Assembly (NCBI GenBank): GCA_019418225.1
Contig: DYCF01000015.1
Span: 1-64,000, forward strand
Reading direction: 5' to 3'
DNA length: 64,000 bases
Origin: Clostridiales bacterium
GTDB taxonomy: Bacteria; Bacillota; Clostridia; Lachnospirales; Cellulosilyticaceae
Part shown: piece by piece, positions 53,448 through 62,456 of the stretch
How positions within the stretch are numbered: position 1 is the stretch's first letter
Layout: the number at the start of each line of letters is the position of its first letter
Notes under the pieces: model-generated
Database searches by the model: none
The model's input: only the letters and a program-made list of their open reading frames with translations
Told to the model about the DNA's origin: nothing
Translations under genes and position numbers: made by a program

Positions 53448-54089
53448 TTATTCTTTTATTTTATCCATGACATCCGAATAAACAATGCCACTATGTACAC
53501 TTGGCTTAATCCCCTTATTCTCAAAAAGCTGAGAGATTGTTACAAACTCATAACCTTCTTCTAAAAGGGCTGGAATAATCATATCGAGTGCCTCTACAGT
53601 ATTACGGTTCTCTTCAAAGTCATGCAGCAAAATAATCTTTCCATCTGCTATATTATCTAAAATCAAACGGGCACGCTCGTAACTGCTTACCTCCGCTTCC
53701 CAGTCTCTAGCCCCTATGCCGCATATAAAAGGTAAATCAATGGCTTCTACCATGGTTGCATTTACCGAAATATATGGTGGTCTAAAAAACTTTGGTGCCT
53801 CCCCTACTATTGCCTTAATCCTTTCACTGGTATAAGCAATTTCTGCCTTTATGGTTTCAGCAGAAAGCTGTGTCATATCTGCATGGGTTTTGGAATGATT
53901 TGCAATCTCGCAGCCCATCTCATACGCCTTCCTCACAGATTCTGCAGATGCTTCATTAATATGATCTGCAATCAAAAAAAATGAGGCCACTATGCCATAC
54001 TTCTTAAGCTTGTCAAGTACCTCTAATGTTGTCGTAATATTAGGTCCATCATCAAATGTTAATGCGATTTGTTTACTCATCTTCTTCAT
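53448..54089 (-). CDS. Polysaccharide deacetylase (NodB homology)
   Basis: 213 aa. TFDDGP (Asp13, Asp14), HSKTH zinc site (His65, His69), RPPYIS motif 3, and LLHDF at the C-terminal side. Removes N- or O-acetyl groups from carbohydrates such as GlcNAc or chitin. There is no signal peptide or membrane segment, unusual for a wall-acting enzyme of this family; it may act on a cytoplasmic substrate or leave by another route. GGGGAGATGAAG precedes the start. Confidence 0.9.
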   Translation of the reverse strand: MKKMSKQIALTFDDGPNITTTLEVLDKLKKYGIVASFFLIADHINEASAESVRKAYEMGCEIANHSKTHADMTQLSAETIKAEIAYTSERIKAIVGEAPKFFRPPYISVNATMVEAIDLPFICGIGARDWEAEVSSYERARLILDNIADGKIILLHDFEENRNTVEALDMIIPALLEEGYEFVTISQLFENKGIKPSVHSGIVYSDVMDKIKE

Positions 54090-54204
54090 CTCCCCTATGT
54101 ATTATTAAGCTCATTATACGCCTTCTTGTTTGCACTTACTATAAGTAAAATGCCTCTTCAAAATATTAATTCACCCATGCTTACTAAAATAATGGCAACA
54201 CAAA

Positions 54205-54244
54205 ATAACTCATAAACACCAATAGCTTGGTATTTATGAGTTAT
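54205..54244 (-). terminator. Terminator of the BMP-family ABC operon
   Basis: ATAACTCATAAATACC / GGTGTTTATGAGTTAT stem, T-run TTTTG on the minus strand, 64 bp after the last permease stop (54308). Confidence 0.85.
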
Positions 54245-54307
54245 AAAATCATATATTGCTTTTGTTTAATTTATATCTATTAAATTTATTTTTACCCTAC
54301 TGCCTTA

Positions 54308-55267
54308 TTATCTCTTACCTTTATCATAAACTTCCCCAAGCGCTCTTGGTGGATTGTTATTTTTAGAGAAGAATACAAGCAGAATCATTGTTAAGATATA
54401 AGGTAATGTCATAATTAAATCAGAGAATGTACTTGGTAGTTCTAGTAAGCCACTAATCATATAACCACCCGATCTTGCAAACCCGAATAAAATACAAGCA
54501 ATGAGAGTCGGTACAATCTTCCAGTTTCCAAAGATTAAGGCTGCAATCGCTAAGTAACCATAGCCTACATAAAAACTTGAAGAGAAGTTTGCTGAAATAG
54601 AGTATGCAAAGCAAATACCGCCAAGTCCCGCTAAAGCACCCGAAATCATAACTGCACTAAAACGTATTTTCGCTACATCCGCGCCACCTGCATCTACTGC
54701 ATGTGGGTTATCCCCACAAGCACGTAATCTCATACCATATTTTGTTTGGTAAAGGACATACCATGCAATAATTGCCACAATGATAATAATGACTTGGAAT
54801 GGATAAATATCTTTAAAGAATCCACCAATAACTGGAATCTCTGAAAGCCCTGGCACACTAAAACGTCCTAATACATCTAATACGAATTTAGATGAAGGTT
54901 TTCCAAAGATGACTGCATTGAATTGACTTGTTAAAAATCCAGTAAGGGCAATCGCTAAAATATTCATAACTACCCCACTAATCACCTGGTTTGCTTTAAA
55001 TTTAATACATACCAGACCATGTAACATAGCATAAATCGTACTTCCTAATACTGCAAAAATAATAGCAATATAAAAGGACATTGGTACTAACGCTGGGAAA
55101 AATTCTTTTGTCAAAATAACAGCTAAGGCTCCTATAAAAGCTCCCATTCCCATAAAGCCTTCAAGAGCAAGGTTGGTAATCCCACTACGTTCACTGTAAA
55201 TACCACCAATTGCAATAATAAATAGTGGTAATGCAAAGGCTAATCCATCAATAATGACTGTTTCCAT
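54308..55267 (-). CDS. ABC transporter permease, BMP/nucleoside type (second permease)
   Basis: 319 aa, about eight transmembrane helices, with the LALEGFMGMGAF motif near residue 33 and GMRLRACGDNPHAVDAGG (EAA-like cytoplasmic loop) near 175. Matches YufQ/NupQ-type permeases. Its ATG overlaps the stop of the preceding permease by one base (TAATG), so translation is coupled. Confidence 0.92.
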   Translation of the reverse strand: METVIIDGLAFALPLFIIAIGGIYSERSGITNLALEGFMGMGAFIGALAVILTKEFFPALVPMSFYIAIIFAVLGSTIYAMLHGLVCIKFKANQVISGVVMNILAIALTGFLTSQFNAVIFGKPSSKFVLDVLGRFSVPGLSEIPVIGGFFKDIYPFQVIIIIVAIIAWYVLYQTKYGMRLRACGDNPHAVDAGGADVAKIRFSAVMISGALAGLGGICFAYSISANFSSSFYVGYGYLAIAALIFGNWKIVPTLIACILFGFARSGGYMISGLLELPSTFSDLIMTLPYILTMILLVFFSKNNNPPRALGEVYDKGKR

Positions 55268-56454
55268 TATGCCTCCTCCTTCATCTGCTCTTGCATCGCA
55301 TTTTTTTGTACACTATTTTGTTGGTTCTTTTCTTCTGCTTCATCTTGAATACGTTTTAAACGGTATTTAATATACGTACCACATGCACTAAATAAGAGAA
55401 TTAGTGCTGTAATAACTGAAGCAATCTCTTGTGGTACGCCTGCGGCACTACTCATATAAGTGCTTCCCTTACTAATAATCATAATAAGGAAGGCTGAAAT
55501 CATACTTCCAATAGGGTTAGCATTACCAAGTAAAGATACTGCAATAGCATCATACCCTACTGATGAAAGCACTCTAGGCTGAATAGATGTATTATAACCT
55601 AAGTAGAATGTTACCCCTGCAAGACCTGCAAGCGCCCCTGAAATGAGCATGGCAATAACCATTGTACGGCCTACTTTAATTCCTGCATATTTTGCGGCCT
55701 TTTGATTCGCACCTACTGTTTTCATTTCATATCCTAACTTCGTTTTATCTAAGACAAACTTAAGCCCAAATGTAGCAACTAATGCTAAGATAATCCCTAA
55801 TGGCACTTCCATTTTCATTCCCATAAATTCTACGTTTTTTAAGGTTAAAGAAGCAGCCTCACTTATGTTTCTTGATTGACGTGATACAACATCTACATAA
55901 AACATATTAATGAAGAAACTAATTACATACTGGAAGATATAATTGACCATAATACACGATACAACTTCATTAATATTAAAGCGATACTTTAAGTAACCAA
56001 TCAAGCCACCTACTACAGCACCACATACAATCCCAATCACAATCACCATAGGTTTTGCAATGAAACTATTCATGTCACTATAACCCACTATAATCGTTGC
56101 CATAAATCCTGCAAAAAGCATTTGACTAGAAACCCCGATATTAAAGAGGCCTGCTTTAAAGGCAACGGCTACTGCTAAAGCAGCAAAAATAAGTGGTGTT
56201 AAGGCATTTAAGAAGCTCATAAAATCTGTAAGCATTCCCTTCCCACCTGCATAAGATGCCTTTGGCAAGATCCCTGAACCTTGAAGTAAGTTATGGTAGG
56301 CACTTATAGGGTTTTGACCTACCATCCCAATTACAGCAGCGCCTACTAGTAAACTCATTAAAACTGCAAAAATAGGCACAATCGTTTCTTGGCGTTTTTC
56401 ATTTCCTAAAAATTTAATTATATTTTGTTTCATATTCCTTTTCATTTTAAGCAT
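55267..56454 (-). CDS. ABC transporter permease, BMP/nucleoside type (first permease)
   Basis: 395 aa. About eight to ten helices; RFNINEVVSCIMVNYIF and TVGANQKAAKYAGIKV (cytoplasmic coupling loop) are hallmarks of YufP/NupP. N-terminus has several possible starts within 30 residues; the first ATG (56454) overlaps the ATPase gene end by eight bases, and AAAAGGAAT precedes a third one. C-terminal 30 residues are charged and probably cytoplasmic. Confidence 0.9.
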   Translation of the reverse strand: MLKMKRNMKQNIIKFLGNEKRQETIVPIFAVLMSLLVGAAVIGMVGQNPISAYHNLLQGSGILPKASYAGGKGMLTDFMSFLNALTPLIFAALAVAVAFKAGLFNIGVSSQMLFAGFMATIIVGYSDMNSFIAKPMVIVIGIVCGAVVGGLIGYLKYRFNINEVVSCIMVNYIFQYVISFFINMFYVDVVSRQSRNISEAASLTLKNVEFMGMKMEVPLGIILALVATFGLKFVLDKTKLGYEMKTVGANQKAAKYAGIKVGRTMVIAMLISGALAGLAGVTFYLGYNTSIQPRVLSSVGYDAIAVSLLGNANPIGSMISAFLIMIISKGSTYMSSAAGVPQEIASVITALILLFSACGTYIKYRLKRIQDEAEEKNQQNSVQKNAMQEQMKEEA

Positions 56455-57976
56455 GTACCCCCATCATGTATTCGCCTACCTCTTTTGTTGTGAGTGACTT
56501 CGCTTCTTTGATTGTCTTAATTTCACCATTATAGATGACCCCAATTGTATCTGCGCAGTTCATTACTTCCTCAAGTTCAAGGGAAATCAGTAGGATTGCT
56601 TTTCCTTTATCACGCTCTGCAATAATTTGTTCGTGAATTCTCTCAATGGCACCAATATCTAATCCACGTGTTGGCTGTACAAATATAATTAACGGTGTGT
56701 CTAATTCAATTTCACGCCCAATGATAATCTTTTGCTGATTTCCACCACTCATACTACGGACTTGTGTCTTCGCACCTTGACCACTTCTAATATCATATTT
56801 CTCAATCATTTCATTGCTGTACGTCACAAACTTATCTCTTTTTAAAACACCCTTCTCACAAAATTCAGGCTTAAAGTAATCTTTAAGAACCGCATTTTCT
56901 GCTACAGTGAAATCTAAAACCAGTCCATAAGCTTGTCTATCTTCTGGAATATATCCTATTCCCGCCTCTGTACGCTCTCTAATATCCATATGTGTAATCT
57001 CTTGACCATTTAATATAATCTTTCCACTTGCTGCTGGCATAAGTCCAGCAATAGCATCTGCGATTTCTACTTGGCCATTTCCTGAAACCCCTGCAATCGC
57101 AAAGACTTCCCCACTACGAATAGAGAAAGAAACATTTTTTACAACTTCAAATTGATTTTTATCCTTAACTGTTAAGTTCTCTACTTTTAGAACTTCTTTT
57201 CCGAAATTTGGGGCTTTCTTATCTAATTCAAAAGTCACCTCACGCCCAACCATCAGTCTTGCCATTTCTTTAGTAGAAGTTGTCTCTACATCACACATAT
57301 CTACCAGTTTTCCACGACATAAAACAGCACAACGGTCTGCTACTTTTTTAATCTCTTCTAACTTATGTGTAATTAAGATAATCGTCTTACCACTGTCTCT
57401 AAGATTTTCAATAATCTTAAGTAAAAACTCAATTTCTTGTGGTGTGAGTACTGCTGTTGGTTCATCGAAAATGAGGATTTCTGCATCTCTATAAAGCATT
57501 TTAAGAATCTCTACTCTTTGCTGAACAGAAACAGTAATATCGCTAATTTTACTTGTCGGGTCTACTTCTAGCCCATATTGCTTAGAAAGCGCAGCTACCC
57601 TTTCATTTGCTTCTTTTAAATCAACATAAGGCAAAAAGCCCCATCTCTTCTTCATAGGCTCTATACCTAATACAATATTTTGTGTAATTGTATAGTCCTG
57701 AACTAATTTGAAGTGCTGATGCACCATTCCAATGTTTAATCTTGTCGCTTCATTAGGTGATGTAATATTTACTTTTTCACCACGTACCAAGATTTCCCCT
57801 TCATCTGGCTCATACATCCCAAAGAGCATACTCATCAGGGTAGATTTCCCTGCACCATTTTCTCCTAATATAGCCAGAATCTCACCTTTTTTAATCTTTA
57901 ATGTCACATCATCATTTGCTACAATTCCAGGGAATCTCTTCGTAACATGTCGCATTTCTACAATGTACTCACTCAT
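56447..57976 (-). CDS. ABC transporter ATPase with two nucleotide-binding domains, BMP/nucleoside type
   Basis: 509 aa. NBD1: Walker A GENGAGKST (about 38-46), FDEPTAVLTPQE; its signature motif is the family variant VSVQQRVEILKML. NBD2: GVSGNGQVEI in place of Walker A, SMSGGNQQK signature, and FVQPTRGLD. One active and one modified site is the pattern of YufO/NupO and sugar RbsA-type ATPases. Powers the two downstream permeases. Confidence 0.93.
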   Translation of the reverse strand: MSEYIVEMRHVTKRFPGIVANDDVTLKIKKGEILAILGENGAGKSTLMSMLFGMYEPDEGEILVRGEKVNITSPNEATRLNIGMVHQHFKLVQDYTITQNIVLGIEPMKKRWGFLPYVDLKEANERVAALSKQYGLEVDPTSKISDITVSVQQRVEILKMLYRDAEILIFDEPTAVLTPQEIEFLLKIIENLRDSGKTIILITHKLEEIKKVADRCAVLCRGKLVDMCDVETTSTKEMARLMVGREVTFELDKKAPNFGKEVLKVENLTVKDKNQFEVVKNVSFSIRSGEVFAIAGVSGNGQVEIADAIAGLMPAASGKIILNGQEITHMDIRERTEAGIGYIPEDRQAYGLVLDFTVAENAVLKDYFKPEFCEKGVLKRDKFVTYSNEMIEKYDIRSGQGAKTQVRSMSGGNQQKIIIGREIELDTPLIIFVQPTRGLDIGAIERIHEQIIAERDKGKAILLISLELEEVMNCADTIGVIYNGEIKTIKEAKSLTTKEVGEYMMGVHA

Positions 57977-58023
57977 ATTTAGCCTCCTGTTAATCTTCTT
58001 ATATGGCGTACAAAACGCAAAAA

Positions 58024-58059
58024 TGAGGGTTATCTGAATAAGATTATTCAGATAACTCT
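58024..58059 (-). terminator. Intra-operon hairpin between the BMP lipoprotein and ATPase genes
   Basis: GAGAGTTATCTGAATAA / TTATTCAGATAACCCTC, followed by ATTTTTG on the minus strand. Probably allows more binding protein than permease to be made. Confidence 0.82.
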
Positions 58060-58083
58060 CTAATTATTGGTTAATCATTCTAC

Positions 58084-59238
58084 TTATTGATAGCTTGGAA
58101 GACCTTTGAAAGCTTCTGGTGTCATACCATTGAAGTTTGAAGCTGGTACAACTTCACCTGTTTTTACAAGGTTATAGATTTCTTCCATTTTTGTTAATGT
58201 GTCTTCTGAAAGCTGATGACGTCCTTCTTCTTTTACATATCCTGTTGAATCTGTATCTGCCCCACGAAGTTCATTGCCACCTACAAAAGTACCATCTTTA
58301 ACTGTTTCAAGTACTCTTTCTACGTTTGCATCCATTACTTTTAAAGCTGATGTTAAAATGATATTTGAATCACCATTTGCACCATCGTTAAATTGATCAA
58401 CGTCACAACCGATTACTTTTACATTGCCTGCTTCTTTTGCAGCTGTGAATACACCGTTACCAGCGCCACCTGCTGCTACGAATAAAATGTCACAGCCTTC
58501 TTTAATTAAAGTTGAACCAATTACTTTACCTGTTGCTTCATCAGAGAAGTCGCCAACATAGTTACCACCAACGTTTGCACCTGTTACATCTGTTCCTGCA
58601 TAAGAAGGAAGCTCTACAAGCTCTACATTTTTACCAAATACTTCATTAACGTAGTTAACACCACTTTCAAATCCAAATTGATAGTTAACGTTTGATGGGA
58701 AAGCAATACCGTTTACAACAGCCACTTTATTTGTTTTTGTTTCAAGTGCTGCTGCTACCCCTGCGAAGAATCCACCTTCTTGCTCAGCAAATAACATAGA
58801 ATATACGTTATCAAATTCTGTTTGGTCACCAATTGCAGCTGGCTCTGAATCTACAAGGATGAATTTTTTATCTGGGTTTTCACTAGCTACTTCTGAAACA
58901 CCTGCAAATTGGAAACCTGGTGTTACGATTACATCATAGTCTGCCACAATATCGCTTACAGCTTGTACCGCAGCTGTTGTATCACCTGATGGTTCTTGAA
59001 CTGCTTTTACAGTAGCATCTGGATTATTTTCAATGAATTTTAAAATACCATTATAGTTATTTTCGTTAAAGTTACCATCATCTACACCTGTAATACTTGT
59101 TACAATCGCAATTTTTAATCCATCGCCATTTGCTTCTTGAGCTGGTTGTTCTGCTGGTGCTGTACTGCCACCACAACCTACTAAAGTTGTCATAGCTAAA
59201 AGTCCTGATAATACTAAGCCTGTTAATTTCTTTTTCAT
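58084..59238 (-). CDS. BMP-family ABC transporter substrate-binding lipoprotein
   Basis: 384 aa from the ATG at 59238 (GAGGAG in front), not from 59280. Lipoprotein signal with lipobox LVGCGG. BMP/Med fold motifs GVDDGNFNENNYNG, VTPGFQFAGVSEVA, DSEPAAI, GCDVDQFNDGANGDSN. Usually binds purine or pyrimidine nucleosides, or autoinducer-2 in other branches; feeds the ATPase/permease genes downstream. Placed directly after an unknown exported protein gene. Confidence 0.93.
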   Translation of the reverse strand: MKKKLTGLVLSGLLAMTTLVGCGGSTAPAEQPAQEANGDGLKIAIVTSITGVDDGNFNENNYNGILKFIENNPDATVKAVQEPSGDTTAAVQAVSDIVADYDVIVTPGFQFAGVSEVASENPDKKFILVDSEPAAIGDQTEFDNVYSMLFAEQEGGFFAGVAAALETKTNKVAVVNGIAFPSNVNYQFGFESGVNYVNEVFGKNVELVELPSYAGTDVTGANVGGNYVGDFSDEATGKVIGSTLIKEGCDILFVAAGGAGNGVFTAAKEAGNVKVIGCDVDQFNDGANGDSNIILTSALKVMDANVERVLETVKDGTFVGGNELRGADTDSTGYVKEEGRHQLSEDTLTKMEEIYNLVKTGEVVPASNFNGMTPEAFKGLPSYQ

Positions 59239-59296
59239 GATTTTTCTCCTCAAGTTGTCTTTAGTTATTGATCTAATCATTCGTTATAAACTACAC

Positions 59297-60589
59297 TTAT
59301 TGATGACTTTCTCCACTTAAATAGCGATAGAAGGCATCATTACACCATATTTTCTCTTGATTTACTTCTACTGAGGCATCAATCGCCTTTAATCCTTGAA
59401 GTACTTCTTCTTTATCTTCCGCTATACAGAATGGATTTAATGTATAATCACCATCTGTTATCACATTGTTATAAATAGCTTTATAACCTTCACCCATCTC
59501 TACAGTTGAAACATAAAGTGGTTGCCACCATGAAGCAAGCAGTAAGCCCTCTCCATCTGGATTATCATCATTTTTCTTTGCATATGTTTCAACAACTTCA
59601 TTAAATCTAATTTTGTCTTCCATTGTTTCAAACTCAAATACTAAGTCATATTCTAAAGAATGTGCTAACATTAAGTTTTCATTTACCACTTCTACACGGT
59701 AATTAGGTGTTGCTGGTGGTACATCACCCCACTCAGGTAAGTATTCAAAGATTGATGTTTTAGGTTCTAACTGTACTTTTGCAACAATCCCTTCACTATT
59801 AAGAAGCCCAATAAGCTGTGTTGCATGAAGTATTGTACTATGACCATAGCGTAATGTTAACTCTGGAATAAAGTTCGCACTGTAATGACGATTTAATAAG
59901 TTATATCCTGTTACAACGCCATTCATTACAGCTTGCTCACCAATTGACTCTAACTTTTCATTTTCAAATAAAGTCGTTTCATTCCAAGCCTTTAATACTC
60001 TACCATAAATATCTTCTTCGTTTGTATAGCCAAGGAAGTTACGTGCCTTACCATTAGCATCTGCTACTGCCATGAGTAAGTTAATCGCTTGTTCCTTATT
60101 AATTTCTTGTGCAATATCACTTAAGGCTTCCTCACCAATTAACTCAGTATCTAAAGCACATGCTATATAACGTGCATCCTCAGCAGTTATTGCTGCTGGA
60201 AGTTTTTTTGCTTCAACTTTCTCTTTACTATATCCAAGTGCTAATTCTTCAAAGTTAGCCCCTTTAACTGCAAGTTTAATTGCTTCTACATAACTTACTG
60301 TTTCCTTTGTAGAAAGTTCATTAAATGTTTTATCTGAAACCTTATTCATAGCTGTTTCAAAGAATTGCCCTGAAATCACTTCTGGCACTTCATTGATTCC
60401 AAAATAAAGTTCTAAATATCTTTGATTATTTTGTGTTACTGTACGTTCTTCTTGTACTTGATTAACACTAATTTGTACACTTTGGTCTTGTTTTGCAAAG
60501 ACATCTATATAACCATATGTTCCGATTCCTACAGCAGCTGCTAGTAAAAATGCTAAATATTTTGATCTACTTCTAAATCTTTTTGACAT
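59297..60589 (-). CDS. Exported protein of unknown function heading the BMP ABC operon
   Basis: 430 aa. A single N-terminal hydrophobic segment (about 12-30) after a basic RFRSRSKY start, no lipobox: membrane-anchored or cleaved. Residues about 55-240 are predicted helical and repetitive (two similar blocks around VSYVEAIKLAVKGAN and ARYIACALDTELIGEEAL); residues about 240-430 are mixed alpha/beta (RYGHSTILHATQLIGLL; EWGDVPPATPNYRV; FEFETMEDKIRFNEV). I recognise no family. Its stop is close to the bmp gene, which has its own ribosome site. Inference: an accessory surface protein for the transporter. Confidence 0.75.
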   Translation of the reverse strand: MSKRFRSRSKYLAFLLAAAVGIGTYGYIDVFAKQDQSVQISVNQVQEERTVTQNNQRYLELYFGINEVPEVISGQFFETAMNKVSDKTFNELSTKETVSYVEAIKLAVKGANFEELALGYSKEKVEAKKLPAAITAEDARYIACALDTELIGEEALSDIAQEINKEQAINLLMAVADANGKARNFLGYTNEEDIYGRVLKAWNETTLFENEKLESIGEQAVMNGVVTGYNLLNRHYSANFIPELTLRYGHSTILHATQLIGLLNSEGIVAKVQLEPKTSIFEYLPEWGDVPPATPNYRVEVVNENLMLAHSLEYDLVFEFETMEDKIRFNEVVETYAKKNDDNPDGEGLLLASWWQPLYVSTVEMGEGYKAIYNNVITDGDYTLNPFCIAEDKEEVLQGLKAIDASVEVNQEKIWCNDAFYRYLSGESHQ

Positions 60590-60659
60590 TACTTCTCATC
60601 CTTTTGTAAGTTATTCTAGTAACCTCTTAGCTTTCTGCTCAGTTCCTGTTTACATAATT

Positions 60660-60688
60660 TATTTTATTTCTTTTTTGCACATTGTCAA
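60660..60688 (-). promoter_or_regulatory. Sigma-A type promoter of the BMP ABC operon
   Basis: Minus strand: TTGACA (60683-60688), 17-bp spacer, AAAATA (60660-60665), about 70 bp before the first gene. Confidence 0.7.
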
Positions 60689-60823
60689 TTTTTTTTAGCC
60701 CTCAAACGGCCCATTTTCCTAACACCATTTGTAAAAATGCACATTTTAAAACTCTGACTATTCGTTATACTGATTTACATGAAGGTTTTCACTTAAATTA
60801 ACTCTACTTTTTACCCCCATACA

Positions 60824-60853
60824 TTGAATATATTAATTATTAATTATATTCAA
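60824..60853. promoter_or_regulatory. 30-bp near-perfect palindrome between divergent genes
   Basis: TTGAATATATTAATT followed by ATTAATTATATTCAA; A/T-rich, with extra matching bases outside (ACATT / AATGT-type). Lies between the BMP operon promoter and mtnN. Possible operator for a dimeric regulator; no T-run, so not a terminator. Most of the 60590-61068 gap is otherwise empty. Confidence 0.55.
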
Positions 60854-61068
60854 ATGTACACTTTACACAAATAGAACATTTTTTATGTTTTTATTATAAT
60901 CGTTCGGAATATAGCTTTCTCCTCACCCGTTTTATGCATCAACGCTAAAAGAATCCCCCTACTTTTCTTACTTTCATTTGCGTTATCTCTTGATTTCATC
61001 CTCAATCCGTGCTATAACCAAACTTGGTATTTTATTTATTAAATTTAGTAAAGGAACTTAATGTATAT

Positions 61069-61791
61069 ATGACAACAAATCAAACATTATCTCAAACAAT
61101 CGGAATTATTGGTGCTATGGATGAAGAGGTAGAAATCCTAAAATCATTACTAGACATCAAAGAAACAGTTACTGAAGCAGGTATGACATTCTACAAAGGT
61201 ATGTTACATAATAAAGAAGTCATCCTTGCACGTTCAGGCATCGGCAAAGTAAATGCAGCTGTATGTGCACAGCTTATGATTACACTCTTTAAAATCGACT
61301 GCCTCATTAACTCTGGTGTAGCAGGTACACTGCATCCAGACATTAATCAAGGAGATCTTGTTATCTCTACTGATGCTGTACAACACGACGTCGACACAAC
61401 AGTATTCGGCGATCCATTAGGTGCTATTCCACGTCTTGGTGTAACTTTCTTCGAAGCAGATAAAGCACTTATGGCATTAGCTGAGCAAGCTGCTACAAAC
61501 TTACACTTTGAAGGCGTATCAATCTTTAAAGGCCGTATTGCCAGTGGAGACCAATTCGTTGCTGGTGGTGAGCTCAAAGACCGCATCCAATCTCACTTCG
61601 CACCTTCTGCAGTAGAAATGGAAGGCGCTTCTATTGCTCATGTGGCTTACTTAAATCAAGTGCCATATGTTATTATCCGTGCAATCTCTGACAAAGCAGA
61701 TGGTAGCGCAGATTTATCTTACGAAGAATTCTTACCACTTGCAGCCAAACATGCTAGTGCATTATTAGAAGAAATGGTGAAACTTTCATAG
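61069..61791 (+). CDS. mtnN: 5'-methylthioadenosine/S-adenosylhomocysteine nucleosidase
   Basis: 240 aa from ATG 61069 (AAAGGAA 12-13 bases upstream; a TTG at 61024 is also open). Key stretches IGIIGAMDEEVEIL (catalytic Glu in AMDEEVE), SGVAGTLHPD, GDQFV, VEMEGASIAHVA, RAISDKADGSA with catalytic Asp. Cleaves the adenine from MTA and SAH, feeding methionine salvage and AI-2. Opposite strand to the nucleoside-type ABC operon, so adenine/nucleoside salvage may be shared. Confidence 0.95.
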   Translation: MTTNQTLSQTIGIIGAMDEEVEILKSLLDIKETVTEAGMTFYKGMLHNKEVILARSGIGKVNAAVCAQLMITLFKIDCLINSGVAGTLHPDINQGDLVISTDAVQHDVDTTVFGDPLGAIPRLGVTFFEADKALMALAEQAATNLHFEGVSIFKGRIASGDQFVAGGELKDRIQSHFAPSAVEMEGASIAHVAYLNQVPYVIIRAISDKADGSADLSYEEFLPLAAKHASALLEEMVKLS

Positions 61792-61861
61792 TCCACACCA
61801 CTTAGGCTGTGACAAAATGAACATTGAGTCATTTCATAGTAACTATGTATATTGCAAAATA

Positions 61862-61912
61862 AAAAACCGTAATAAAGTTAGAACCTTATGCTCTAATTTT
61901 ATTACGGTTTTT
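61862..61912. terminator. Bidirectional terminator after mtnN
   Basis: AAAAACCGTAATAAA / TTTATTACGGTTTTT stem, A and T runs on both sides. Confidence 0.9.
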
Positions 61913-62033
61913 ACTTGCAAACTTTACGAACTTTTTTAAATAAATTTATGCTATCATACGCTTATTCCTCTTGCACCACTTTTTCAAAGCTATTATATGC
62001 TAACCTATGGGCATTTAAAATATTTCCCTTAAT

Positions 62034-62291
62034 TTATTCTAATACTGAAAATATACCGACTGTCATTAAATTATATAGTAATGAAGCAATTTTTTCTGAT
62101 GTAAAAGGCTTATACTCATACCAGTAAATAATTGATGATAAAATGGCACCCAGGCAATATTCGCATAAAATATCAATACGCGGATCATCCTTTGCTAAAT
62201 CGAATTTTTTAAATAGTAATGGCTTAATTGCCCTTTTATATTTTTCTGCAATTATATCACTGTCAATAATCTGGCTAACATCTGGGATTAT
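62034..62291 (-). pseudogene. C-terminal fragment of a TetR-family regulator
   Basis: 85 open codons on the minus strand with no start codon and a stop at 62034. The product (KRAIKPLLFKKFDLAKDDPR ... ILCEYCLGAILSSIIYWYEY, LLYNLMTVGIFSVLE) matches the ligand-binding end of TetR/AcrR regulators. The N-terminal HTH is absent; the sequence on the far side of the stop at 62292 is unrelated. A decayed remnant. Confidence 0.65.
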
Positions 62292-62309
62292 TTAATAGGT
62301 ATCGCTATT

Positions 62310-62417
62310 ATGTTTATTTGGTATATAGTTGTTATTCGCATTATCATTTGTAAAAGCTTTGAAAATATAAATTCACCTTATCCTTTTGACGAAGTTGAAC
62401 TAAAAAGATTTAAATAA
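62310..62417 (+). other. Possible 35-residue membrane peptide or gene remnant
   Basis: ATG to stop, one hydrophobic stretch (MFIWYIVVIRIIIC) then a polar tail. No ribosome site, but the stop lies nine bases before the hairpin at 62426. It might be the end of a broken gene. Weak. Confidence 0.2.
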
Positions 62418-62425
62418 AACATAAA

Positions 62426-62456
62426 CCCTCGAACTTAGATTCCCTAAGTTCGAGGG
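62426..62456. terminator. Terminator at the 3' end of the candidate large RNA
   Basis: CCCTCGAACTTAG / CTAAGTTCGAGGG perfect 13-bp stem, 5-nt loop; on the minus strand followed by TTTATGTTTTATTT. Nearly repeated at 63182. Confidence 0.9.

Noticed and set aside
61915..62127. 70-residue plus-strand open frame
   Set aside because: It overlaps the TetR remnant on the other strand and begins within terminator sequence.
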